Of a DNA stretch of 64,000 nt, positions 11,700 to 22,653 are shown one piece after another (within the stretch, counting starts at the first letter, position 1; every line of letters starts with the position of its first letter). The DNA comes from Acanthopleura granulata (lineage: Eukaryota; Mollusca; Polyplacophora; Chitonida; Chitonidae). Below the pieces are notes generated by a model. That model saw only the letters and a list, made by a program, of their open reading frames with translations. It did no database searches and had not been told where the DNA came from. The position numbers were made by a program, and so were the translations under genes. Where the stretch lies: assembly GCA_016165875.1 (NCBI GenBank), contig JABBOT010000002.1, forward strand, positions 15,641,125 through 15,705,124, written 5' to 3'.

Positions 11700-14600
11700 T
11701 ACAGCAATATTAATATGAAAACGTTTTGAACTGAATTTCGTCTAACTTTTCAATAACAATGCTTCGATGCTTTCATAGTGGTGAAGACAGAGCCGAATGT
11801 TATATGGACTGAACAGTGGGAAAGCAACAAACTGCAACACAAAGGAAGGTTCCGTCTGCGTGACGATGCAGTTGGCTATAGCGAAGATCTGAGTACATCT
11901 GACCATGACATTGCCCAGTAGATATACACATCTGGAACAGGAAGATATACACGTATAAACTATCCCAGCGAACTTCAACTGGACACTTGTCCAAGACAAA
12001 ACGAAGGCATAGTTGTGTGCACAGAAAGTGTATATGTGTATGAATGTAACAAAGACCTCCTCCAGCAGAATACAATGGCAGCTGGCAATATTCGGTCAAC
12101 CACCAGGTTAGCTGCCTGTCTTGTCAGTTTTTCTTTTCGGTATAACATGGAAATGTCTTTGGATTTTCAAGTATTAGCGAAGCATACTATCCATGCAACA
12201 TTCATCTGAGGATGGTATTGTCAGGACGAAGTGTATGAGAGCTGTTAAATCGTCAGTGTAAAGGAAGAGCCAATGAAAATGTGAGAAAATGTGCAGGTAT
12301 AGCAACCGATTATAACTTGTTTGCCCAATTCTTGCAGACTTGATATTAAACAATAGGATCGTACATAAATTTGATTTATTAGTATAGCCCTCAGTCGATG
12401 TCATGTTGACATTTTCTTTCATTATTTGTCGTCATTTGTCTATATCATGTTTTACCTAATCTTTTGAATAAAACTGAGAATTATATAAATTCCAACGGCC
12501 TGATCCCCATTGTCTCTGTGTGCATTCTGATCACTTAAATACTTTCCGGGAGTACACCGAAAAATTTGGGAATATTCTGGCAATAATACTGACAGATAGG
12601 AACATCTGCTTCACTCAGCAAAACCTAACTCTACAGAGCTGTGATTACATACGATGACAGCCATGTCGTCTTCCATAACCTACCTTAAACACCCTGGCCT
12701 GTACTTCCAGTGTTGTTCTCAATGCATGGGTGACATCCCTAGCATGTTTTGTACAGAAATCTTTTTATTGGTAAATGTTGTTTATAGATCGATTGTGGTC
12801 ATTGCTCGTTAGACTGATTCTAAAAAATTAGTCCATTTTGTCGCAAAAAAGGTTAAACTTGTCAGTGGCAGTGGGATCTTTCGTGATATGTATAGTTCAT
12901 GTGCTGTGAGGAGTGTGCAGTCGATCATGGTGGTTAAAAGTTTTAACTAGTTTTACGCTCACGGGGATTTGCCAGTCATGACACATGGGGACACTTACCT
13001 GGAATTGGCAGTTAAGATGTCTATGAGTACGGACAGACATTTTTAACGGCCCCGGATTTGATGTGTTGAGGACAACACGGGGTAGTTGAAAGTGTTTAAG
13101 ATACATGCAGGCTCATCAGTGGAGCGTATACGTAATCACAGCCCGACCGAGCTATCAAAAACCCCACGAAAAAGAATTATGTATCGGTGCTATGTTTGTT
13201 TCTGTGATTGGTATTTTATGTCGTTCAAACGAATATTCCGCTCAAGTGACTGTAGTCAGGATATTGGTTGGAGGTAGCCGTGAACATCTGAGAGGAAACC
13301 ACAGACCCTAACCAGGTTCCTGATTTAGGCCACAGCCAAACATTCTGGAATCTAACACGTGACCAAGCTGACCGTGGGCAAAGTTGCTTCTCTTAAACAG
13401 CTTGGCCACCTGACCGAGAGTCAAAATAGTGCACTTATGTACGGGGTCGGTCGGTATGGGTCGTTGGAGCTCGTTTCAGGAAAATGTGGAACGAAAAATT
13501 ATATACCATTGAGGCCAATTGCCACACAGCGCATCGTTGGGTTGACATTTTCCGAGATAGCCGTGATGTTCTTCTGTCTCCAGACATGCATAAAGGATTA
13601 TGTTCTGGATGTCCACACCATGCGTAATCGCCATACTATGTCAGCACGTTAGGTGAGCGTCCAGGGGCCGCCTAAGCCCCACCCCTTTTAGATTATCGTA
13701 GTTGAATTCTCGGTCATTTTGGAACACTAAGAGTTGGGATGTCAAGAGTGGTGAGTTATTAAACGATATGATCAATAAACTTTTTGAAAATATTTTAAGT
13801 TTGGCTCAGAGTACAAAAGTCTATGCCAGCACGCTTGGCAATGGTCACGAGGCCGCTTAGGAAGCTCCGTAACCCTAGATTGCCATAGATGAGTTCTCAA
13901 CCATTTGAATACATTGAGAGTTTGGATCTAAAGAGTACTGAGCCGCTAAACTGCATGGTGAATAAACTTTTTAAATTACCAAAAGTAGGGGCTACGGGTA
14001 TAAATGCTTATCCCAAACCGATAAGCCGAGGGTTCAGGGGCCATCAAGGCATCCTTGATTGCCGTAGATGAGTACTAATCCCTTTTGTGCACTGAGAGCT
14101 GGGATCTAAAGAGAACTAAGGCGGTAAAGAAACGCTTTAAAAGATTAAAATTGGACCCTTCGAGGATAAAAGTCTATATCCCAAGAGAAGAGGGGGAAGA
14201 GGGGAACAGGTCAGTCAGGCATTGTAGCTCTTTTGTGTAGTGAGGTAAATATAGTCTCGCACCCATACAGCATACAAAGGTGATGATTTTAGTCGTCTTA
14301 TCGGGACGGTTTTTTTCAACTGGACTAATATTTGTGACTACAGGTTGCTTCTACGAGCTGTATTTTAACGAAGGAATGCTATAAATGGCTTAGTTATAGA
14401 GACACTCGAACGAGTGGCCCGGTGAAAGTGACAATGGGACAACAACAACAACGTACAATTACAAATCAAACGTACCAACATCTGTAAAATCCATGGAACC
14501 GAAGATTTCACTCTCACACTGAGTCACTGCTGTTCTGTTTTGACAAGACCAGTCTCGATTCTTTAGTCTGTTAAAGTTATCACGTTAACAAATGCTGATT

Positions 14601-14800
14601 TAAAAAAAAAACCAAAACAAAAACATGGGCAGATGTATCTAGTATGCGTATTCTGTGAATGTATCCTTTCATTCAGGTCAAGTGGGTAACATCGTGTTGC
14701 TGAAAGAGACCAGTGTAGTGTGAATGGATAACTGCAGTTACAGGCCTTGTCCTAGTCGGGATGTGGAGGTGAAGGAGTACGTGTAGCTCGTCATCATGCC
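11700..14800. other. Intergenic stretch between transgelin-like gene 1 and the DGCR6 homologue
   Basis: Apart from the degenerate tandem repeat at 13.68-14.17 kb, I see no recognisable gene. An AATAAA at about 12466-12471 could be a distal polyadenylation site for the upstream gene. An open frame at 13359-13652 (97 codons, + strand) has no recognisable domain. Confidence 0.45.
13680..14170 (+). repeat. Degenerate tandem repeat, about 180-bp unit, nearly three copies
   Basis: Three units begin near 13689, 13877 and 14054, with spacings of about 188 and 177 bp. Each carries the ordered blocks 'gattgccgtagatgagt', a 'ga-agttgggatctaaagag' block and a 'taaactttttaaaa'-type block, the last two more or less decayed by copy. 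The unit is not coding in any consistent frame. Confidence 0.6.
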
Positions 14801-14860
14801 TCGTATCAGTATGTCAGTTCCTAGATAGATTAGAAACAAAACTTTTCACTTAAGCTGAAA

Positions 14861-16726
14861 ATGGCGGAGTATGTGACGAACTTGGATCCTTCCACGCTTG
14901 CCACTGTGAAAGAAGAGCTGTCTAAGAGAGAGTTGCAACAGAAACGGCATTACTTTCTCCTCAGTGAACTACAAAGCATGGCCCGTGAACTACCAGGGTA
15001 ATTATTACATGAGACATCCATCCAATATTACTTTACAAATGCTTACTCTAAAGTCTGAATAGTAGTTTTCTTAACTTTCCTTGTTTGCTTTTTAGCATTA
15101 TAAGATAGTCAAGTGAGCATTGTTTGCAAAAATTAGTTATTTAATCAATAGTTTTGTGAAAGTGTGACCCCCTTGTGATTTGAGGTGAGTGGTCTAAGTT
15201 AAAGCCTAGCAGCTCACCTTACTTCAGAAGGCCTGCCCCTGTATTGCCCTAAGTTTACATTGTAACATTAGCATTTTGGTTTGGAATTTTTTTATTATGG
15301 TCTGTAATTTTAGTGTATGTTTGATTTATTTAGTGTTTCGTTAGAAGGTGTCATTTCGACTCGAAATGGCAAACTGCCCTGGGTTTGTTATGCTCAAAGA
15401 TTTCAGAATACTGCACCAGCAGATAAAACAAGTGAGGCTGAAAAAAGCATGTGAAGTAAAAATTCTTGCAAGTCAGTATGACAATTTAAATTCACTTTTG
15501 GTGCTTTTGCTGACTAAAGCATTGGTCTACCTCAAGCTAAACATGCACTGGCAAATGAAGTCAGCAGCTTCAATCCAGCTTTTGTGAAAAGCTGTTGGGT
15601 AATAAACTAAAATCCAATAAAATGAAAAAGTATTTTGACTTCATTTGTATCAAAATCTAACTCTTTTCAGATTGAGTCTAGCAGCAACTTTCTACTTTAC
15701 AGGAAATATCAGCAGCGCATGTCTTACGACTTGCTCTCAAGTTTGGCCAGTGCTGTCCTGGATGGCACTGTATTTGAGATAGTACAGAGCTTACAGGAAG
15801 TACAGCAGTTGGAAGAGAAGAGTCTGTTCAGCCAGAGAACCAAGCTAGTGAATGAACATAAAGGTAAAGGTTTGCTTCTGACACGAAGTGAAAGGGATAA
15901 TAGTGAGGGAAAGTTTGAAATTCGCTGTCAGATTTGAGTCTGATCTACCTGAGAGTTTTTAAGACAGAAGGACTCATTACCTTATTTTTTTGTGGTTATG
16001 GATCTCTTTATAAATTCTCATTCAAACCATCCTGTAACTATTTAAGTACTTGGATGGATCGTCTCAGTCTGTCTTCATTGTGAACAAAATACTGCCTCGA
16101 TGAATAAGATTGTGTTGACTCTTTGTTTGATTGCCACATGTGTATATTCGTCAAGAGTAGTGAGTTTTTGTTATGCATTATACAACAGTGTTTTGTTTTG
16201 TTCTGTTTTAGCTCAGAGACTAGAGATGAAGAAGAAACATAGGGAAGCAGTTCAGGATATACAGTTTCAGAACAAGGCTCATAATCTCTTATTTGTGAAG
16301 GAGCAAAATGAGCGAGAATGGGAGGTAAATGTCATAACTTTTGACAGATTTGTAACACTCCAGAATACTCTAACTGTTGAAAATCGATAACAAAATATAT
16401 TCCAGTTTAGTAAATGTTTTATTTCAGCCATTTTGGCACGAATGAATGATTGCAGAGTGTAGTATTGAATTTACTTATTTATTGATTTTATTTTTTTATT
16501 TTTTGTATGTTAGGTGATGGAGAAGAGGTGTGAGGAAGAAATCAAGCGTAAGGACATGAAGATAATCCTGGAGTTGGATGGGAAGGTGATGGAACAGCAG
16601 TCTACATTGGAGAAGGCAGGAGTGCCAGGATTCTTTGTCACTAACAAGCCACATGAAATTAGGCTACAGATGTACCTTCTGGACTTCTTATACAAACTCA
16701 GCAAGACGGAGGTGCCTGTGACATGA
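14861..16726 (+). CDS. DGCR6: DGCR6 family protein, complete, 4 exons
   Basis: Exons are 14861-14997, 15703-15863, 16212-16324 and 16514-16726, total 624 nt (207 aa; vertebrate DGCR6 is about 220 aa). Frames join as 2, 1, 0. Signature blocks in order are: [17 protein letters not shown] at about 30-45; [20 protein letters not shown] then [12 protein letters not shown] at about 48-80; [10 protein letters not shown] at the exon 2/3 junction; an acidic/basic helical stretch in exon 3; and [19 protein letters not shown] followed by VPGFFVT in exon 4. The family is defined by DiGeorge syndrome critical region gene 6. Its members are small, helical, coiled-coil-rich proteins without a settled biochemical activity. 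All introns are short (0.2-0.7 kb). An AATAAA lies at 17059-17064. No TATA box is evident upstream. No defects were seen. Confidence 0.95.
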
Positions 16727-17099
16727 TTTTGCATCAGAATCTTTCTGATAGGTTTATATCACTGAATGAGAACTTTTTGTTCAGATGTTCATGAATAATG
16801 CGTTAGCAAAATCATATCATATATATCGCCATATGTAAGTGACAGATGTTACATTGTGAGACCAGTTGATCGAACTACAGTCATTTCTCACCATCATTAA
16901 TGATAGGGGATTCTGAGGATATATGGAGCATCTTTGCACTGACTGATCCTGTCATTGGTCAGTTCTGTGAAAGTATGATATTCTGGGATTTTTATTTATT
17001 TACTGTATACAGTATGTATGCATTACAGCTCTTGTTTTCATATTTTGAGAAAGAGAAGAATAAATGCCGAGCATTGTTGTTCACATAATAATTTGTGGG

Positions 17100-19330
17100 T
17101 CTTTTTACATTTTTTGAACGTATTTATGCACCATCTGCTCTCACCGGTATGAGTTGTCTCATATGTCATCAAGTGTGGCCTCTTCTGTTCCTTTGTTAGG
17201 TAACGTCATTTGTATGTGAAAAATTACCAATGCCTCCTAGTTTCTACTACCTTCTACTACATTTTTATTATAACAATTAATGCTTTGACCCTTGAGACAT
17301 TTATTACACTATTACAAAAAGTTATGAAAAATTTTGATAATATGGTAAAGTATAACATGATAATCCAAACATTCTGGCTGGTATTTATTTGGTCAGATGC
17401 CATTTACACAGCGATGAAGGCTTATCGACCACATTGTTTTTTGGCTACTGTACCCTTTGATCAATATATGTTTAGTAGGAACGACAAAATTGTTATAATA
17501 TATATATATATATTGTATGTATGTATGTATGTTGAAATCCTCTTGCTTTAATCTCACGGTTAATCTTGCACTTCTCATTCTAACGATATTTATGACAATA
17601 GAACTTCTGTGTGGACTATTCTGTATTTTTTAGTCAGTTTACACGTGAATGCAGTTGACCAGTTACAGAGTGCCTCCATGATGTGAGTGTAGAATTTGCA
17701 CCAATGAACTTCTAGCCATGTGCACGGTGTGCTTGGCAACAAAACCGGAAAATGTAAAGTATTTGTACTGCCTATAGGATTTGATGATGCACGCAAATTT
17801 CACTACATAAGTTGTATTGTAAATGTTCTCCAGTTTAATGAAGGAAAACGGTAAGTGCGATATCTGAAGAAGTTGAAAGACAAAATGCAGGCTGCCTGTA
17901 TGTGTATTTGTTGCACACCGTTTTCTCCTAACAGTTGGGAGACAAGCGTGTGGTTATATAAATGTCATTCTCTAGTGTAACAGAGAACTATATAGACCTC
18001 TAGAGGATAACATTTCACTGTGTACTTTAGCCTGTCATAGAAATGATTTTCTCATCAACAGTGATCCCTGGTAAAATTTCACTCTTAAAACTTTCATTTA
18101 CAAATGTGATCAATACATCAAACATGCCCTTCTAATTCTGAGGTGTTCCAGTTAAACGACAGCCTTGCTGATTGCTGAAGAAACTGCGCGTATTTAACTT
18201 ACAAAATTCATCTGACACTCAGAAGGTTCATCGATATGTTCTACGCTCGTATCTACCGGTATATAAACTACCATTTTCTGGACTCTTTACTTGCGGTGTT
18301 GACTTTGTTTGGAATGTGGCATGAATTTTGAAAGGAACAAAGTAAGAGTGGTGTGTGATACTGATGAAATCAATAAAGGGACACGCAGAGCTTGCGTAAG
18401 CTTTGAGTCTTGGTATTCCAAGAGTTAATGGTATGGGAAGGTTCATAAAACGGGACTTCAGCTGTTGATTAAGTTAGCGGTTTACTTGAGCCCACGCTTT
18501 ATTTGATGCTTTGGAGCTATGCGTAAGCAGCTATGTGTCGGCTATATATCGTGATCTCTTTGGCCGGTATGTTCAACGTAGTCGTCTAATCCTTTGCGGT
18601 TTTTACGTCCTCTGGCATTGATACTATGCACATCAACTTCACAATGTATTATAACCGATCCAGCTATTTAAAGATATGCCCGGTAAACCTTTGAAAGTCT
18701 GTGCGACCAGCAGAGAGAGAATGTAGAGAAGTAAGGCTTGTTGGCTTCGAATTGCAGCACTAATTAGCTGAATCTGCCATAGGACCTTGGCGAGTGAGGT
18801 GGCATTCGAATCCAGCTATCTCTTCTTCGGCTGCTGCTTTAAATCAGGAGGTTTTCATAAGTTTTGGCGGAACAGAGATTGTTTATTCTGGCCTCTTTTT
18901 TTTTCACCATATATAAATCTTGCTGCTGTCATGCATCTCTCTGGAAATAAGAGAAGTTGGAAGAGAGTCCGCTGACGAATGTGCTAAAACAGCAATATAT
19001 TGGTGTTGACGCTGAGGTCAAGAATTTTTCACTTATACATGACGGATATCAGTGAATGAATGAGTCAGTTAATGAGAAGGAGTGCATCTCAAAGCAAGGA
19101 GTGATTTTTAGGAAAATCGGTGAAGATAACCACGTTGCAACGCACCTAGTGTACATGTATATCAGTTAATTTACACTCAACTGGATATTTTTCCGTCATA
19201 GGAAGCCTTAAAATTCGAAATGACCCATCCGGTTAAACAATGTTTATCTCATCTGTGCGTACTCATGTAGGGCTGCATATCGGCCCACCGATAACGGAAC
19301 TAAGCGTAGTGCCTGTACATCATCACCAAT
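17100..19330. other. Intergenic stretch, no gene recognised
   Basis: The region is AT-rich with a TA/TATG microsatellite at about 17498-17531. Open frames of 60-113 codons occur on both strands without recognisable domains. The longest, at 17210-17551 (+), is hydrophobic and runs into the microsatellite. Confidence 0.45.
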
Positions 19331-19354
19331 GCTGTGGATTGTTTTCTCGTTCAG

Positions 19355-19700
19355 TTTGTGCTAAAGCAACGTGTCCTGAAAGATTCTCCTTGTACCCGGA
19401 AGCAAACCGGTGCTTTAGGTTGTTTATATATATATATGTATATATATATAGTTCAATTTTTATACTAAAGGCAACCATAGTTGGTTTCCAGTTTCCAGCC
19501 TTAATGACGTACACTACTGGATCGGCTTGACAGACCTGATCACAGTCGGCAGTTTTCGGTGGTTACAGGGGTCAACTCTGGTTCAGCACAAATGGTACAA
19601 AGGCCAGCCTAATGGCGGGACGAAACAAAATTGCGTAGTTGCGGAAGCAACCACGGGTGTTTGGGAAGACAAGAAATGTTCTGTACCAGTATACCTGTGA
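19355..19700 (+). pseudogene. Broken C-type lectin domain
   Basis: Two pieces of a C-type lectin-like domain lie on the + strand. The first (19355-19422) follows a splice-acceptor-like TTCAG and encodes the domain opening, TCPERFSLYPEANRCFRL. The second (about 19500-19700) encodes WIGLTD, FRWLQGS, WYKGQPNGG and WEDKKC, the second half of the fold, with a QPN motif where sugar-specificity motifs such as EPN or QPD normally sit. The conserved middle (W..A...C...G.L) is missing: only 75 bp of TA-rich sequence separates the pieces. The closing Cys-Glu is out of frame because the frame stops at 19698-19700, while a TCEM reading lies one base away. I call it a decayed copy; a short intron at the junction would not restore the missing middle. 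Confidence 0.6.
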
Positions 19701-20245
19701 AATGACCCCAGATGTGCAAGAATTGCCGAAGTAGGGCTTTGTTGGCTAATACATACATGTATGTCTAAGTGAACAACTTGCCCTGGAAGTTTATATAAAG
19801 TTTAAATATGATATCTCAGACCACGTACAATGATGAAAATATTGGTTTAATGCGGAAATATTCATTTATTATATCAACTTATGTTTCATTTCTTCATTTA
19901 TTTGTTTGAATTGATGGGTCTTTCACAACTTATTTAGGAACTTTATGACGTTGGAAGACATGGCATCGCTCGAAAAGCACGAACCACGCGCTACCTTTGG
20001 CCAGATACATTACCAACCTCCTGGTTTGCCCATGTCTGTGGAAATCTTTATATATATATACCGCGATAGACAGGAATTCATCGGATGAACTTCTACTTAA
20101 ATTATATTTTCTGACTTTTCCCACTGTATTGACTTCGTTTCTCCTTCTCCAACAGACCTATTCCTGAACCAAATAGCCATGTCCACCATATTGCTAACTG
20201 ATGAAAATCGTATTCGACAGCAGCATGTACTGGACCGGAAGTCAG

Positions 20246-20488
20246 CTATATCCGTAGTACACTGCTTAGGTTTTTGTCTACATTTGTGGGGTGTGTGATA
20301 TTTTCACTTTCACTACGGAAACGGACAAAGCTGAGAATTGTTTCCTCGGATTTTACGGTCCAGTAACCAGTAAATTCCTTGAAGGCATCGAACTTAGCAG
20401 CTACGCCGTTGACCGTTCCCTTTGGAGTCCCGGAATCGATTTGAGGAACATATGTACACCCTGTCGTGTATGTCATAGTATAAAGCAC
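20246..20488 (-). CDS. Unrecognised short open frame, possible exon
   Basis: An 80-codon frame on the - strand contains KGTVNGVAAKFDAFKEF and SFVRFRSESENI. Its composition and codon use look more protein-like than most frames in the window, but I recognise no family. The + strand of the same interval is also open (20291-20566), so only one, or neither, is real. There is no clear promoter or splice context. Confidence 0.2.
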   Translation of the reverse strand: MLYTMTYTTGCTYVPQIDSGTPKGTVNGVAAKFDAFKEFTGYWTVKSEETILSFVRFRSESENITHPTNVDKNLSSVLRI

Positions 20489-20908
20489 GAAAGGTTAGCA
20501 GTGTTCAGAAGGGCGATATGGTTAATAAGGTGTAACACTGTTGTACTGACAAATAAACATATATAATCTCTGCCTCATGATCTGCTCTTTTGACTGTAGC
20601 ACTTAAGTTGGCATCGCTGTTGACACACATTTGGTTGCATTTGTTAATATTTCACGAACGATACTTTTCTTAAAACAATGAATCTACCTGGCGAATGGCC
20701 AAATGGCACAACTGGGGAATAAAGGAAATGACGTATGGTTTTTATATAATAATAAAGACAGAAATCATCCTTTAATCTACTATCACTGAACAGTTTATAT
20801 TCTGGGAGTCCATTGCCCACTAAGCTTAGCTTCTGTCTTTGTCTTTATAGGCTCGAAATTTGCTATGTTTCCAAAGTCTTTATTGTGGCCGTTTAAATCC
20901 ATTGCTCA

Positions 20909-21165
20909 GCGATTATTTATTTATTAATCTGATTGGTGTTTTACGCCATACTCAAGAATGTTTGACTTATACATGGTGGTGGGAGGAAACCGGGCAGAGT
21001 CCGGGGGGAAACCCACGACCATCCGCAGGTTGCTGGCGGACTTTCCCACGCACGATCGCAGAGCAAGCCGTCGTGAGCTTGACTTGAACTCATAGCGACC
21101 GCATTGGTGAGAAGCACCTGGGTCATTGCTGGCGCGCTTAACGCTTCGGTCACCGAGGCCCCGTA
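20909..21165 (-). mobile_element. tRNA-derived SINE, family A, copy 1
   Basis: Read on the - strand, a tRNA-like head (GGCCTCGGTGACCG..., degenerate box B GAGTTCAAGTC) is followed by the conserved body (CCAGCAACCTGCGGATGGTC, then GTTTCCCCC and CGGTTTCCTCCCACCA) and a tail CATTCTTGAGTATGGCGTAA ending in TAAATAAATAA. The body resembles the central domain shared by invertebrate Meta-type SINEs; that link is from memory of the motif and was not searched. Open frames over this interval are by-products. Confidence 0.75.
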
Positions 21166-21679
21166 CAGGATGATAGAAGCTGGTAGACAGTTGATAAGGC
21201 CAGGTCGATGGGAAGCACGATAATGTGCAAATGTGAGCAACAGTATGCAAGAGCTTGTGATTTGATAGAAATGTACTGCATCTCCTTTCAGATGGTACAA
21301 GGGTGAAGGGTGTTGTTTTATTGTGGAAACTTCGGTTCGTAAACCTGACTGCCCTCATATATGTGAACAGTTCTTGAGTACGGGTAAAACATCAATCACA
21401 TAAAAAAAATATCTTAAATCAAGGTACGGGAATATATACACCACTAGTAAATCTGCTAGTTCACGAATTTGACCACTGTGCGCTTGAACTCGACTGGCGA
21501 TGTTGTGAATAAAAAATGAACATACTAATAGCTGCATTCGCCCTTGTCACAACACCAAATCCAGATTGGTGAATGTCAACTCCCTTTCGCAGCAAGGGCC
21601 ATCTTATTACAGTGTCTTTGGCGTCTTAGTTGTAGGGTACAGCACCTTCTTGTTAAATGCACATGCAAAAGGTGCATTG

Positions 21680-21938
21680 GGGATCTCCCTGGCTTGTAAG
21701 CGCTCGCCAGCGTAATGACCCAGAAGCCTCCCAAGAATGTGGTCACTGTGAGTTTGCCCAGCTCACATTGGCTTCCTCTCCGGCCGTACGTGGGAAGGTC
21801 TGCCAGCAACCTGCAGATGGTCGTCGGTTTCCCCCAGGCTCCTGCAGGTTACCTAACACCATAATGCTGACCACCGTCGTATAAATGAAACATTCTTGAG
21901 TACAGAGTAAAACACCAATTAAATAAGTAAATAAATGA
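21680..21938 (+). mobile_element. tRNA-derived SINE, family A, copy 2
   Basis: This copy is in + orientation. The head-end blocks CCAGCGTAATGACCCAGAAG and GTGGTCACTGTGAGTTTG are followed by the same body (GCCAGCAACCTGCAGATGGT, GGTTTCCCCCAGG) and the tail ACATTCTTGAGTACAGAGTA, ending in AAATAAGTAAATAAATG. It is inverted relative to copy 1, about 0.6 kb away, so the two could pair in a transcript. Confidence 0.72.
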
Positions 21939-22425
21939 AAGGTGCGTCTGTAGTGGTATGCAGTTTCACTTATTTCACAGAAGTTATGCATGGTATACAA
22001 TGGACCAAATGTTCTAAGCATTGGCATTGGCTGCACTAATCTTGAGTGTAAGACTCATTTCTAAAGCGTGGTCTCCCCGGCCCCTAGTTAAAGCCATTGC
22101 TCGATGTGGCAGTCAGGCACTTGACCAATGAGGTCAACGAATGACCAATGTCTCATATGCCCAGGAGTCGCTGTTATAGCTGGGGCTTTGGTTGTTTTCT
22201 CCTGACACTTCAGTTTCTGCTACCTATATAAACCAGTCTGATGACATACAGTGTATAAAGGAAAACTTTTAGAGTACGGCGTTAAACAGCAGTCAACAGA
22301 GTGCTTCTGGAGCATAACAGGGATGGACTTGCATGGAGGGATTTTGAGGTGCTTTAAAAACAACATGTTTGGGTTTGTATGTGGAGTGTAGCAGGAAGAA
22401 CCGAACTGTAGTCAAAGTTGATGTT

Positions 22426-22440
22426 TGCGTTTATTAATAT
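22426..22440 (-). other. Candidate polyadenylation signal for the glutathionyl-hydroquinone reductase gene
   Basis: On the - strand, AATAAA (22430-22435) lies about 220 bp beyond the stop codon at 22654. It is the nearest downstream signal that I found. Confidence 0.4.
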
Positions 22441-22653
22441 TCGGAAAGTACATATACGACAACGAACTACTCTCTGTAGAATTTGACAACTTTGAAATTA
22501 TCCTTGAGAGTGAACACCAACACATTACACGGATGATTCACTAAAACTAGAAGATAGATCGCTGGAATTTCTGGTCTAAAAACTCTGCATGGCACAGAAT
22601 CCTAGCAATATGACCATGAGGCTTGGTATTCTTGATGTGGGTCCGTGGATCCA

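Noticed and set aside
20924..21358. Long - strand frames of 119 and 144 codons
   Set aside because: They are translations through a family A SINE; similar frames recur at each copy of the element.
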